Below, piece by piece: positions 45,631 to 57,040 of a stretch of DNA of 64,000 bases. A program made the position numbers and the translations under genes. Under the pieces are notes generated by a model that was not told the DNA's origin, searched no databases, and saw only the letters and a program-made list of their open reading frames with translations. Within the stretch, counting starts at the first letter, position 1. The number at the start of each line of letters is the position of its first letter. The stretch is from Eleusine coracana subsp. coracana (lineage: Eukaryota; Streptophyta; Magnoliopsida; Poales; Poaceae), in the NCBI GenBank assembly GCA_032690845.1, contig CM064421.1, forward strand, positions 35,702,963-35,766,962, given 5' to 3'.

Positions 45631-45764
45631 CAGTGGCGAAGCCACATTGAGCCACCCTGGTGCATTGGCACCAGGGTCTAAACTAAATTTCAAGCCTAAT
45701 TAGTCCCTACTTTAAGCTGTGCAATAGCATATTTTGAAGTTGTGCACCAGGTACTTCGCCACTG
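45631..45764. mobile_element. hAT-type MITE (CAGTGGC family, copy B)
   Basis: 134-bp element with ends CAGTGGCGAAGCC and …CTTCGCCACTG, flanked by the perfect 8-bp duplication GTCTCCGG (45623-45630 and 45765-45772). Shares the ACCCTGGTGCA-TTGGCACCAGGGT block with copy A at 11649-11796. Confidence 0.93.
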
Positions 45765-45772
45765 GTCTCCGG

Positions 45773-46880
45773 TCAATCTTTCCTGCTAATGATTGTGAAT
45801 ATCCAGGTAGAGAAAGCCGAATCACACAAACAACCAAATGATACTAGAGATTTATGCTTTGCGCAACCTTTCCTGCAAACGAGGACCACTAAAATCAAGA
45901 ATTTCGCTCTCTCTCTCTCAGTTATAATACATTATGATACTGTTCTCCAAGTTAAACTGCACCCGAAGGACTAGCAAGACTACAAGGGGCTAATTGAAAA
46001 CCTCGTTAGCTGCAAGTGGACAACGGGACTGTTCTCCAATCAAGTGCCCTCCTGTATTTTTACTATCAACACATCACCTCAACCTCAATGACTAGAGGGG
46101 CCCACAATGGGCAACAAACCATATGTCATTCACTGCAATTGAGAGCAGCCTCACACAAACCATATGTCATTCACTGCAATGTAGAGTAAATAAAGAAACG
46201 TGGGGCCAAGTTTGATGGCGCACTAGCGCAGCAGGCATTGGCCAATCCCGAGCGAGCGGAACCACGAGCGTGTACGAAGGTCACGAATCTGTCGGCGTCC
46301 TCGGACCAGGCCCCGTACGGATAACCACTCGTGCAGTGACACGTGGCGAGCTACGACGGGCCTCTCCCCGTGAGTGGCCCACTCCTAGTACGGTCCACTC
46401 CTTGGAAGAAGTTTTTTTTTTATTGCGCTTTGCAAGAACTTGTTTCGAATTTTATTTAATCGAATTAGCTAGGCATCGCAAAATACAGCAACTTTTTCAT
46501 GACTGCTATTATAATCTAACAAATCCGACTTTTTTCAAAAACAAAATCTATCACCAAGCTTTAAAATGATATTTTTTGAAAGGGCTCTCTGTCAATGTTT
46601 ACTATAAAAAGTTATTGAACAAGTCCCACTAAAATCAAGTATTTCACACTATATTTGTATGCATAAGTGCGACGAAACATCAACCACAAAAAACGTTATC
46701 AATATGTTGACTATTTTAACAGGTGTTGTACATCCATTTTAACAAGATACTCTGTATACTGTTTTAAATTATATTTATGTTAATAGTGATTTTTATGCCA
46801 AAATTTAAGGTTGTGGTAACGTTGATGATCTTAGATAGCTCTAAATGAGGACTTCTAGTCCTTCCACCTGCGATATCTTA
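45773..46880. other. Intergenic, nothing recognised
   Basis: Contains a local repeat of CCATATGTCATTCACTGCAAT (about 46120-46140 and 46159-46179) and a T-run at 46411-46420. No gene-like ORF. Confidence 0.5.
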
Positions 46881-47203
46881 GGATGTGTTTGTTTCGTGCG
46901 CACTAATTTTTAGTCATGTCCTATAAAATATTAAGATACTAATTATTAGTGTAAATAACAAAACTCATTTCATAACCCCTAGGCTAAATAACAAAACAAA
47001 TCTATTAAACCTAATTATGTTATGATTAGATAATATGATGCTACAATAAATATCTTATAATAATAATTTAATTACATTTAATAGAATCATCTCACAAATT
47101 AGTCTATAACTATATAATTAGTTATATATTTAATCAGATTATTTAACGTTCGAAGGATTGATATGACAACACTAATATTTAGACTCAGAAAACATACACA
47201 CCC
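46881..47203. mobile_element. Tourist-like MITE
   Basis: 323 bases between TTA trinucleotides (46878-46880 and 47204-47206). Left end GGATGTGTTTG, right end CATACACACCC; the inverse match is imperfect (8 of 11). The AT-rich interior with TAATTAG/CTAATTA motifs and overall length fit grass PIF/Harbinger-derived elements. Confidence 0.6.
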
Positions 47204-47815
47204 TTAGTATATTTTTTAAAAAGTTTGTCTTAGTGCTTTTTATTCATCATACTAATGAAAGTTGTCCTGGTACCATATATTATGAAAACCCGAGGAAGTA
47301 TTCGGTTTCTCGGAGGACCAAGTCCAAGAAGGCACGAAAAAAAAAGCCATGGACGCATGATCATCAGAAAAACTGTGGAAGTAGATGCTTTCGTGCGTCA
47401 ATATTCCATAGGATTTGTGACGCAGCTTGTGACATGTGGGTGGGGACGTATGCGGTCCAATGGCCCTGCGGATACAGAAGCATCAGGTGCAAAGCGTCAC
47501 TACTGTTCGTTTCCCGTATCTCGCTTGCTGCGACGAATTTTCGCCGTGTTTCTGGTCTCGCGGCATCAATAGCCATCAGGCAGACAAGCTGAGCTGAGCT
47601 GTTATAGCAAAAGGATATTTTCTCATGCATCCACAGTGACTCTGTGAGTAGCCACGGTCCACGGCGACAAAGCTAGCTAGAGGGGTGTTTTGTGGTCTGT
47701 GTGTTTTTCTGGCTGGCGTCCTGTTGATTCTTGTAAAGAGAGAGTCCGGTTTATTACTTCCGTTCTACGCAAATGTTCTCCCCATAAGGAATCCAAGTGA
47801 AGTCGATGTGGTGTA

Positions 47816-48046
47816 CTCCTTTCGTTCAAGAATATAAACATTCATAGAATTCTAATGTAAAATAAGTATAGGGTGAAAAGACTGTCATACCTCTATTTTT
47901 ATCACATAAAAAATTTCTCTCTTATCTAACCACACTTTATTTATTACGTTCACATATCTCATTTATTATGTTTATATTCTATAAATACTTATACTGTTGG
48001 ACAAAAACAAATAACCAGAAATAATTATATTGTTGGACGGAGGGAG
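47816..48046. mobile_element. Stowaway MITE (Tc1/mariner type)
   Basis: 231-bp element, left end CTCCTTTCGTTC, right end GGACGGAGGGAG, with TA on each side (47814-47815 and 48047-48048). The CTCCCTCCGT terminus is the hallmark of grass Stowaway elements; the left end has drifted. Confidence 0.85.
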
Positions 48047-48094
48047 TAGTAGCGAGTGGCGACCACCAGAAAGAAAGAAAGGATGAGATGTGGC

Positions 48095-48529
48095 CATGGT
48101 TGAAATAACCGGGGTTAACCGCCGGTTAACACGATTAACCGAAAAACCAATCCGGGCCGGTTATGCCAGCCGGCCAGTTAACCTGCGGTTATGATTTAAA
48201 AAAATTCAAATTTAAAAAAATTTGTATTAGACTTAACTAGAATAATCAACCGGTTAATTAGAATAACCAGCCGGTTAACCGGTAAAACCGTACTAAAACC
48301 AATAATTTTAAATTTAAAAATATATGTTCAAAATATATTAATAAAACCGACCTAACCGTCCGGTTAACCAAAATAACCAGTCAATTAACTAGTATAACTG
48401 GCCAATTAACTGGTCCTTGACCGCGTGCTCCCCAATTCAATTTTTATCCATTAATTATTCCGGTTATTCAGTTAACCAGTGAACGGGATCCGACCGATTT
48501 CACTGGTACATCCGGTTATGTAAACCTTG
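48095..48529. mobile_element. hAT-type MITE rich in CCGGTTAACC, copy B
   Basis: 435-bp element beginning CATGGTTGAAATAACCGG and ending CCGGTTATGTAAACCTTG. Flanked by GATGTGGC on both sides (48087-48094 and 48530-48537), an 8-bp target. The interior is dense in GGTTAACCGG motifs like copy A (21846-22049), but twice as long. Confidence 0.85.
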
Positions 48530-48537
48530 GATGTGGC

Positions 48538-49397
48538 CATGGATGGAACATGATGACGAAAGGACGATAGCTTAATTCGGCCTCACCTGCCACCCATCAT
48601 TCATCCCATTTCCTCCCTTCCGTACTCCTTCCAGTGTTGCACCGACCGCACGCGATGCACGCACGCGTATGGCTCGCAAACACGGATCGAAACCCAAAAA
48701 AGTCCATGCCTTTGGCGACGGCGTCGTATCTCTCTTTTTGCTGTGCGTCGCCTCGTACTCGCCTTGTGATACCACGATTTCCACGTGATGCCGACACAGA
48801 GTACATTACTGCCACTGCTGCATGACTGTCAGGCAGACTCATAAACTCATTAAGTTGAAATAGAGTCATATACAAGCTTAAATTAAGAGTAATTTGGTCA
48901 TTTGAATGTTTATTTTTCTATTAAATTATTATTAAATTCATCTAAGTGTCTTAGCAAATAACTAAAATTGAAGAGTGAATCAAGATTGAGTAATACGTTG
49001 TGTCAAATACCACTATTGAAAAGTGATTTAGAGCAAATTTTGTCCTAGTAATATCAGGCTGCAGGTGCATGATGGAGTTTGTGCCGTTTATGGATGGATT
49101 CTGATTTCAGTGTGCGTCCAGTCGGAAGATGCCAATAGGAGAGAGAACACAGACGGAACAGTCCAGCACAGTCGATCAGCGATGCTGTGTACTCTAGTTC
49201 TCCCTAGAAAGGGACGGACGAACGGCCTAGTCTGTCTCAAAGCCCATGGGCTGGATTAAACTGAGTGAGGCCTGTGGGCCGTCAATTCGTTTCGACTGGA
49301 CCGGCCCGGCGCTCTATGGTTAGGCCATGTTTTGGGCCCCGACGCTAAAGCCTTTTTGAACCTCACACTCTTTTTCTTTGTCACAGACTGATAGACA
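48538..49397. other. Intergenic, 5' flank of the Helitron
   Basis: No gene recognised. Position 49397 is A, the host base expected immediately 5' of a Helitron. Confidence 0.5.
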
Positions 49398-49604
49398 TCT
49401 ATACTATAAAGACTAAACTTTAACCCATCTAACCCAATCTAGAAATTTATTACCCACGTAATCTCGTCCCTTGATTTCCTATAGCGTTTAATTTAGACCT
49501 TCGGATTAAAACAGGTCCCACTATAACAAAGGACAATTACATACTCACAATACATTTTTGGTGTCGTCTGCCACTTATTTAGGAACTTTTTCCCCCGCAC
49601 AATC

Positions 49605-49823
49605 ACCTTACCCGCCCTGATTTTTATCCCTCGTAATGCTTTCATTTGTTACCATATTTTGGTCGGTATCCCACGTAATTAGAGGTCATTAAGTGGTTTC
49701 CAACTTTCTACACTTGCCCGCCCTGATTTTTATCCCACATAATGCTTTTATTTGTTACCATATTTTGGCCGGTATCCCATGTAATTAGAGGTCATTAATT
49801 GGTTTCCAACTTTCAACACTTTC
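49605..49823. repeat. 106-bp tandem duplication near the Helitron 5' end
   Basis: Units begin at 49611 and 49717 with CCCGCCCTGATTTTTATCCC and run through TTTGTTACCATATTTTGG and TAATTAGAGGTCATTAA. They differ at a few positions (for example GGTCGG/GGCCGG). Located about 210 bases inside the 5' terminus. Confidence 0.9.
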
Positions 49824-50505
49824 TAAACGCAAGTGCCCAGCGACCACAATCACGGCCAATTCCGCGCAGAGGTCTTTTGCCGCTGCTTGAACGCCGCGAC
49901 GTCCACCGCATGCCTTGGACGCCCACGGCAACGCCGCGACGTCCACCCGAGGCCTCCACCGCGTTCTTCTCAGACCCTGGAACTCGACCATGCCTGCTCT
50001 ACACGGTCGGCAACTCCTGCGCGGTCACGTTGTACATCATCAGTGACCACTGATCATACGCAATCCCGTGCATCCTAGGAAGCTTCTGACTGGGCGTTTG
50101 GCACGGCTGGCTCAGTCACAGACGACGACGACCACGCTTAGCTCCGCCTCGTCGTAGACGACACCGGTCAGCGGATCGAATCCCTCCCAGTTTTCCACCA
50201 TCGATCAGTTGCTTGAGGCTCATCTACGACGACAACGGCATCGAATTCCTCCCTCTGTTTTCCACCATCGACCAGGTGCGGCTCTTCTACGATGACTTAC
50301 GGTAACTTTTTTTCAGTGTTCAATCTCGCCACAGGTCACCACGCGATTTGATTCCTTTTCAAACTAAATTGCCCAGGTCACGCTGAACCTCCCCCGAAAC
50401 CCTGGTCACCGTGCAGGCGTCGCCCCGGATTCAGAGTCAACACCCAAACTCCATAGAATTGATACCTTCGTCGTCGCTCTGATCGATGTTGTGAGCTCGT
50501 GATAT

Positions 50506-52068
50506 TTGGAAACGACCTTCAACCAGTTAATCACTGGCTGTAACGGTCACTTCGGGATGGATGAAAACATTCCTTCGTCTACCAACAAACGCTTGAATCA
50601 ACCGCCTTTCCGAAATATGACGAATCACTCCCCATTGCTGCTTGGGGTGGCGAGATCTGGAGACGGTGGCCGCAGCGCTGGTCTGGTTATGGATTCCCAG
50701 AGTTCTGCGTTGACCCATGCCGGCAGTACTACCCCCATCGGTACAACCAGCATAACCCGGGCGCCCTTTGCAGATTTAAGTAATTTCTCTCCATCACCTA
50801 TCCGAGTTTGCAGTTCATCTCCGTTGCGAGGTAAAACTTTGTTACTTAACCAGTTTTATTTCTGAACAATGCGATGACGTATTCATTCTGAGCTCCTGCC
50901 AGTATACGACGGCCAAGAGAACATAACTATTCACAAGAAGCGTGGACAAGAGATTGACGATGCGGTAGAGGCTAAGCGCCTGAAAGCGCGAGAGTAAAAA
51001 CGAGACTACAGGGAACGCAAGCGGAATAAAGCTCTCCTTGGCGAAACAGAAGCAAATTCGCATGGTTTGACTAACAGAGGTTTGCAATGGTTGTTTCATA
51101 CATTATTTAGTACTATCCCCATCACTCTCATGCACATCTGAATGTCATATTTAGGACCATTGACAGCTGAGGAACTTGAGATCGAAGGAAAGCGTAAAAA
51201 AGCCCGAGAGTATCAGCGTCAATACAGAGATCACAAAAAACTGGAATCAGCAAACAATTATGGTGACATCGCAACTCAACGTTCATCACAACATGGTTTG
51301 TACTCTCGGTGTTTTAAAGCTCTATGACCTTAGTAGTGGTTCGTAGCTAAATGTTTTTGGTTTTTGTTGGTTGCACAGGAAATGATGCTGGGGTTGCTCT
51401 AACTTGCACTAACGTGTCCACATTGGTGAACCCCGTGAGCGAGGTGGCTCGTTTTGTGCATGGGGAGCAAAGCGACGGAGAAAAGTTGCTACACCAAGAT
51501 CATATTATGCACAGCCTCAATCAAACTGCATCACCGCATTGTACTGCAGGCCAATGTGTTAACGGTCAGTGTCGCTCTCTCTTTCATGATGATTTTTGGT
51601 GCATCTAGTCCACCCTATTATTTTCTTTTTCTTTCCCATCTCTTGCCGACGGCACCCTGTTGTTATTAGCAGTCGTCACAGCTTGCAATGATGCTAACGA
51701 AAGAAAGTGTGAGAAGGCCAGGAATTACATGCGCGCATATAGACAACGCAAAAAGATTGAAGCAGCAAACGTTGGCAACAGTAATCCAACTGATCCCATT
51801 GCACTGCTACAAGGTAGGCACATGGTCAAGTTTTATTCCGAATTATAAAATTGAGATTTTTACGTGATAATTTTTTTATGCACAGGACATGATGCACAGC
51901 TTCCTGAAACTTGTACTACCAACACGTGTTTGGTTAACCCCGTTAACCAAACTAAGTCTGTAGAGGACGTGGATGATAGCGACGGAGAAAGTTGGCTACA
52001 TAGGAACATCATTCAGCGTTCTTCACAACAAACTACACACACACAAAATGGAAGCCAGGGTTTGTAGC
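50506..52068 (+). pseudogene. Helitron protein N-terminal region with duplicated exon pair
   Basis: Exon-like segments separated by GT-AG gaps. After a first segment (50506-50830, METTFNQLITGCNGHFG) come three basic segments with the shared pattern KAR-x-Y-x-R-x-YR-x-RKK: about 50970-51035, 51180-51260 (KAREYQRQYRDHKKLE) and 51700-51765 (KARNYMRAYRQRKKIE). The second and third are each followed by a similar acidic segment (LVNPVSEV ... SDGEKLLHQ; LVNPVNQT ... SDGESWLHR), at 51400-51540 and 51925-52050. This looks like duplication of an exon pair. The first basic unit has an in-frame stop (TAA at about 50996). Role unknown; a nucleic-acid-binding function is only suggested by charge. Confidence 0.6.
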
Positions 52069-52089
52069 TCCTCCTATGACCCATCCCTA

Positions 52090-52850
52090 AGACTGACCGC
52101 ATCGGGAGCGGAAAGGGAAGCTGCACTGGGAGCCTCTATCTCGTCCGCTACCGTGGCGTAAGCCTCCAGATCCGCCAATCCAGTGGAATACCGGAGGAAC
52201 GCTACATGGTGCGAGGCCCATGTATGTCAACGCCATCCTCTCCTCCTCCCGCCATCCCAACGCCATCGGAGCTGCTACAAGGGCGGCGGAGCTCGACATG
52301 GAGCTGCTGCGGACGAAGCTCCACCTCGACGGCCGGAGGGAGAGAGGCCTCGTCGGTCGGATCCCGCCGGAGGGAGAGATCCGCGCGGGGGGAGGAGGAG
52401 GGGGGCCTCGCCGGCGGGGGAGGAGGAGGGCCTCGGCGGCGGGGAAGGAGGGGGGCCTCGACGGCGGAGGGCCTCGGTGGCGGAAGAGGAGGGCCTCGAC
52501 GGCGGGGGAGGAGGGGGCCTTGACGGCGGATGGTCTCGGCGGCGGAGGAGGGGGCCCTCGACGATGGGGGAGGAGGGGGGCCTCGGCGGCGGTGCGCGGT
52601 GGCAGAGGAGGGCCTCGGCGGCGAGCTCGCTCGGGGGAGGTGGAGTAGGGGCGCGGCGGCGCGCCGTGGAGCCGCGCGGGGAGCTCGGCAGCTCACTCGC
52701 GCTGTGGCAGAGGAAAGAGAAAGAGAGATTCAGGAGGGGGAAAGAGAGAGAGGGAGAGAAAAAGAGAGTACAGAGGCTGACGCATGGGACCCACATAGAG
52801 TTAGTTGATATAGAGAATGACGGGTGCGGAAAAAATTGATATAAAGGAAA
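52090..52850. repeat. GC-rich low-complexity island inside the Helitron
   Basis: 52320-52690 consists of irregular GGAGGAGGGGGCCTCGRCGGCGG-like units (minisatellite), flanked by a coding-like GC-rich stretch on the left and a GAGAGA-rich stretch on the right (52715-52775). Its composition differs sharply from the AT-rich Helitron around it. It lies in an intron-like gap of the Helitron gene. Long ORFs on both strands here (up to 218 codons) are products of the low complexity. Confidence 0.7.
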
Positions 52851-52939
52851 GAATATTGCTCACTAGGAGAGAATATTCGTTTTAGAGGATGGATTTAGAG
52901 TACCACGAGTGTAGCAAAATTCACTGCGGTTCACATTAA

Positions 52940-55080
52940 TGATTCCTTTTGTTGTAAACTCAGGTGAGTCTGCGTCCAAAAGCCAGACAAAGGCAGCTAG
53001 GGAGAGACTGCCATACTCACTGATGATAGATGATGCCAGGGAGGCAAGTGTGCAGAAACATAATATGTACCTAAATACCACAAAAAAGAAATGTGTGGGT
53101 ATGGATCCACTATTTTCAAAATTTTATATTTCTATAATATAATACGGATTTGATTTACTTTAACTGGTTACCTGACTTTTAGAGACACGGAACTCAGTTG
53201 TTCAATCGGTTGGTACAACAATTGAACGTGGGATCGGCCCAAGTTTTGATTCTGGTATATGGGAGCCTGATGCCTCAGGATTTGAAAATCTTGGTGTGTA
53301 TATTATGCAGCAGATTTTTTAATATTTTATTATCAATTTCTTATTAAGGCTGCATTTAGTTTTTCTTTGCAACCTGCTTTTTACACATCCTAACTATCCA
53401 TGCAGAAGAAGACCTTGATCGTTCCAACCCAAATGATAATGTGAGGTGAGACAATTCAGATGTGGGAGACGACGACGACGATATTTACAACGACAGAGGT
53501 AGTATTTTTCAAAATCTGATGTGTTCCAGCAATATTATAATCATGCAAGTTGTGTAGCACATCTGACTGATGTGTATGTTGTTTTTTTCAGAACGATTTA
53601 CATCTTATAGAGAGGACAGACCGACACCAGATGCGTCATACGCTTTTGACTTTGTCTATCACAACCTACCAAAAAAACATCATGTTCTCCGTAAGGTGCA
53701 GCCCTGTTGGTATTGTGGAGCTAAACGATTTCCAGTCGAAGGGAAATCATTTTGTTGCAGGCAAGTGAAGGTTAGGATACATATTCCTGATGTTCTAGGA
53801 GAATTGCGGCGCCTCTTCACAAGCCAGTCATATAAGGATGCACAATATTTCAGGAAACATATACGCCACTTCAACTCACATTTCTCTTTCACCAGTTTAG
53901 GGGTAAAGCTTGATCATCGTTATGGCACGACTGCTGGGTCTGGCATCTAAACTTTCAGGGTACATGAACAGGTGTATCATTGCTTTGATCAGTTGGTGCC
54001 AGGTGAGAGAGGACCAAGGCACATGCAAATGTACTTTTATGACACCAATGAAACAAGTTAACACAGAATAATAAGGTCGTCGCATCTTAATCAAGGTCGC
54101 CGCATCTTAATCAAGGGCTGATACGGAAAATTCTTGATATTCTCAAAGATAACCCCTATGTGACTGTGTTCAAAAGTCTTGGTTCAGTTTCAAATCTTGT
54201 TGAATATAGAATTAAGCTCAACACTGATATTAATGTTGACCAGAGGCGGTATAATGCCCCAACTGTTTCTCAAGTTGCTGCGATTTGGGAGCAAGGAAGT
54301 GACCCACATAAGATGTTTGAAACAAACATAATGGTCTGTGGTGTCTGGGATACCCCATAATATATTAAAACATATTATGGTTGTTATGATCCCTTATCAT
54401 ATCCTTTGCTTTACCCTCACGGTGAAGCTGGTTGGAATAAGAAGATTTCATATGAAACCACTGATCAAAATGATATGCAAGGTAGCTACTCCAAAAAGCT
54501 AAGATATCTATTATTCATATAGCTTTTACACTCATTCACAGATCAATAATTACACCAAATTTTGCAGGTGGAGAAACTAAATGCGCTGGACCCGATGAGA
54601 ATGGTTAGTGAAGTATATTCAGTTTTCTCTTCCTTTAAATCAAGTTGCTCCCTATGTTATTTTAAATGCCATATAAAGTGTTATTTTTTCAATTTTACAA
54701 ATGCATGTGAGGAATGCATTGCCGATCACGGAGTAGATAAAAATGGTGACGATTTTGATCAACCAAACACTGGTGAGTCAATCAATTATATTTATCAGTA
54801 ACTTTTCAGAATACTATTTTTTTTTATTTGTCTTATATTAAGCTCTTGCAGAAGGGAAAAGGAAATTTGTGGCCGCGAGAGAGTACTACTGTTACAAGCT
54901 CCAGACTAGACCCACCAAGTTCAATGTGTTTTTCTATGGTGGTAGGCTGTTTCAACAGTTCCTTGTTAACACTTATGTCAAGGTTGAGTCAATACGTCTC
55001 AATTGGTATTCGTTGCCATAATACCAGAAAATCATCCGGGCTTATTTAGATCTGGCAAGCAAATCTTTCACTCAATAAAA
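52940..55080 (+). pseudogene. Helitron protein, segment before Rep (zinc-finger-like part), broken
   Basis: Exon-like pieces: 52965-53090 (KAARERLPYSLMIDDARE), 53185-53290, 53405-53500, 53590-54050. The last has the Helitron-typical CWYCGAKRF ... FCC cysteine cluster and RHFNSHFSFTSLGV. A TAA at 53948-53950 interrupts just before TFRVHEQVYH. Further pieces at 54118-54360 (DINVDQRRYNAPTVSQVAAIWE), 54380-54480 (YPLLYPHGEAGW) and 54880-55060 follow with frame changes. Family-specific phrases make the assignment firm; exon ends are approximate. Confidence 0.75.
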
Positions 55081-55107
55081 TAACTACTCAATGAGCATTG
55101 CAGAAAT

Positions 55108-56912
55108 TGATTGTTGTCTTCTATTCAGGGTATTGTCGACACACTTGCAGCTGGGGAGGCCTGCACTTATGAGGTCGGGAAGAGAAGTGTGCTTCCTAGA
55201 TCCTTCCCGCGTGGCGACCGTGATATGCAGGCAAGATTCCTTGATGCCATGACATTGGTACAACGTTTTGGAAGACCTGACTATTTTGTCACCATGACCT
55301 GTAATCCATATTGGGATGAGATTATGAGTGAATTATTACCTGGTCAAACACCTCAGGACCGTCTCGAGGTCGTGGTAAGGGTTTACCGGGCCAAACTACA
55401 TGACTTGCACGAATGCCTAATTAAAAAGAAACACTTTGGTGAGGTGCTAGCATATGCACATGTCACGAAATTCCAAAAAAGAGGTCTATCTCATGAGCAC
55501 TTTCTATTGGTGATGGCAAAGAAAGATAAATTGACTGGCCAGATGACTATGACAAATACATTTCTGCTGAAATCCCAGACGCAACAAAATATAAAGCGTT
55601 ACGCACTCTTGTCTGCAAGCATATGATGCATGGTCAGTGTGGTCTTTTGAACACTAAATGTCAGTGTATGGTTCATGGACAGTGTCGGTTCCGGTACCCG
55701 AGGGAGTTTCGTGATGCAACACAACAGGGAAAAGATTCATATCCTATATACCGGGGAAGAGACGATGGACGCATTGTTCATGCTAGAAATGCAAAGTTGG
55801 AGAACAGATGGGTTGTTCCATACAACCCGACACTTCTCATGATATATAACTGTCATATTAATGTTGAGATTTGTTCTAGCATCAAGGCTGTCAAGTATCT
55901 ATACAAATATATTTATAAACGGCATGATGGTGCTTCTATATCAATTGATCAGTCAAAGAATGAAGACATAATAGTTCACAAGATCAAGCAATACAAAGAT
56001 GCAAGATGTATAACCCCCTCTAAATCTGCGTATAGGATATATGGGTTTCCATTATACAAGGTAACCAGCATGCATTTATTTTTTTGGGCTTTCAATTTGT
56101 TTGTGCATGACTAATAATAGTGTACCTTTATTTTTATACACCTACTAGGTGTCACCATCAGTACTACAACTTGCAGTGCATTTGCCAGGCGTGCATATGG
56201 TTATCTATAAACCTGAAGATGACTTGAGAGAAGTTGTTAAACGTGAGAAGGCACAAAAATCAATGCTAATACTTCCAGATGAATGCGATGGATCTAAATG
56301 CCAGGAAGATACTGTACGTAGAATTTCCAGAGGCGTATCATTGGGATAAACCTAACAAGAAATGGGTGCCACGAAAAAATGCAAGAAAACAAATTGGACA
56401 CATGGTTTATGCTAATCCTACCGAAGGGGAGAGGTATTACTTGTGTGTGCTCCTAAACCATATTCGGGGTGCTACCTCATTCGTACATCTAAGAACCATT
56501 CGTGGTGTTTCATGTCCAACTTTTTGAGAGGCAGCTGAGGTGATGGGTGTTGTCAACACAGACAAGTCTCTAGATGAGTGCTTACATGAGGCAGCAATAT
56601 GGCAGATGCCACACTCTCTTAGAAGACTTTTTACAATAATCATGGTATTTTGTGAGGCGACCAATATTCGTGAGCTATGGGACAAACATTATGATTCTCT
56701 CTCTGAAGATTTTCGCCGGAAGGTTAACAATCCCAAAGTTGTTGAGCAAATGGTACTTAGACATATTGACTCCATTGTAAGCGCTATGGGAAAGGACATT
56801 GATAAATTTGGGTTACCGAAACTTGATAGTCACGGTGAGTACATAATTGCACCTTTACATTTAGTTGACGTTTTTCCACCTCGTAAGTTCCCATTCTTCA
56901 ATATACTTTTAT
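55108..56912 (+). pseudogene. Helitron Rep (HUH nuclease-like) domain, broken
   Basis: 55115-55530 carries ARFLDAMTLVQRFGRPDYFV and TMTCNPYWDEI, then the HUH motif as GLSHEHFLL (His-Glu-His at 55492-55500; most plant copies have a small hydrophobic residue in the middle). A frameshift near 55530 follows. The next frame runs KHMMHGQCG, CRFRYPREF, then the tyrosine motif KYLYKYIYK (about 55894-55920). After an intron-like gap, 56150-56900 continues with another frame change near 56290 and a TGA at 56525-56527 (CCAACTTTTTGAGAG), where an Arg codon CGA is expected. The nuclease would nick and join single strands in rolling-circle transposition; this copy cannot make it. Confidence 0.85.
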
Positions 56913-57040
56913 AAGTTAGGCTGCATGTGGTGCCAATAATGTATTATTGCTTATCCCATCATAGGCGTTTATGAATCAGTAATCAATTTAAATTGATTTT
57001 GTAAATTTTTTGCAATATTACAAGGTACTCTACTGGATAA

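Noticed and set aside
52183..52839. Open frame of 218 codons, with long frames on the opposite strand as well
   Set aside because: Composed of Gly/Arg or Pro/Ser runs from the GC-rich repeat; open in five frames at once, which shows low complexity rather than coding.
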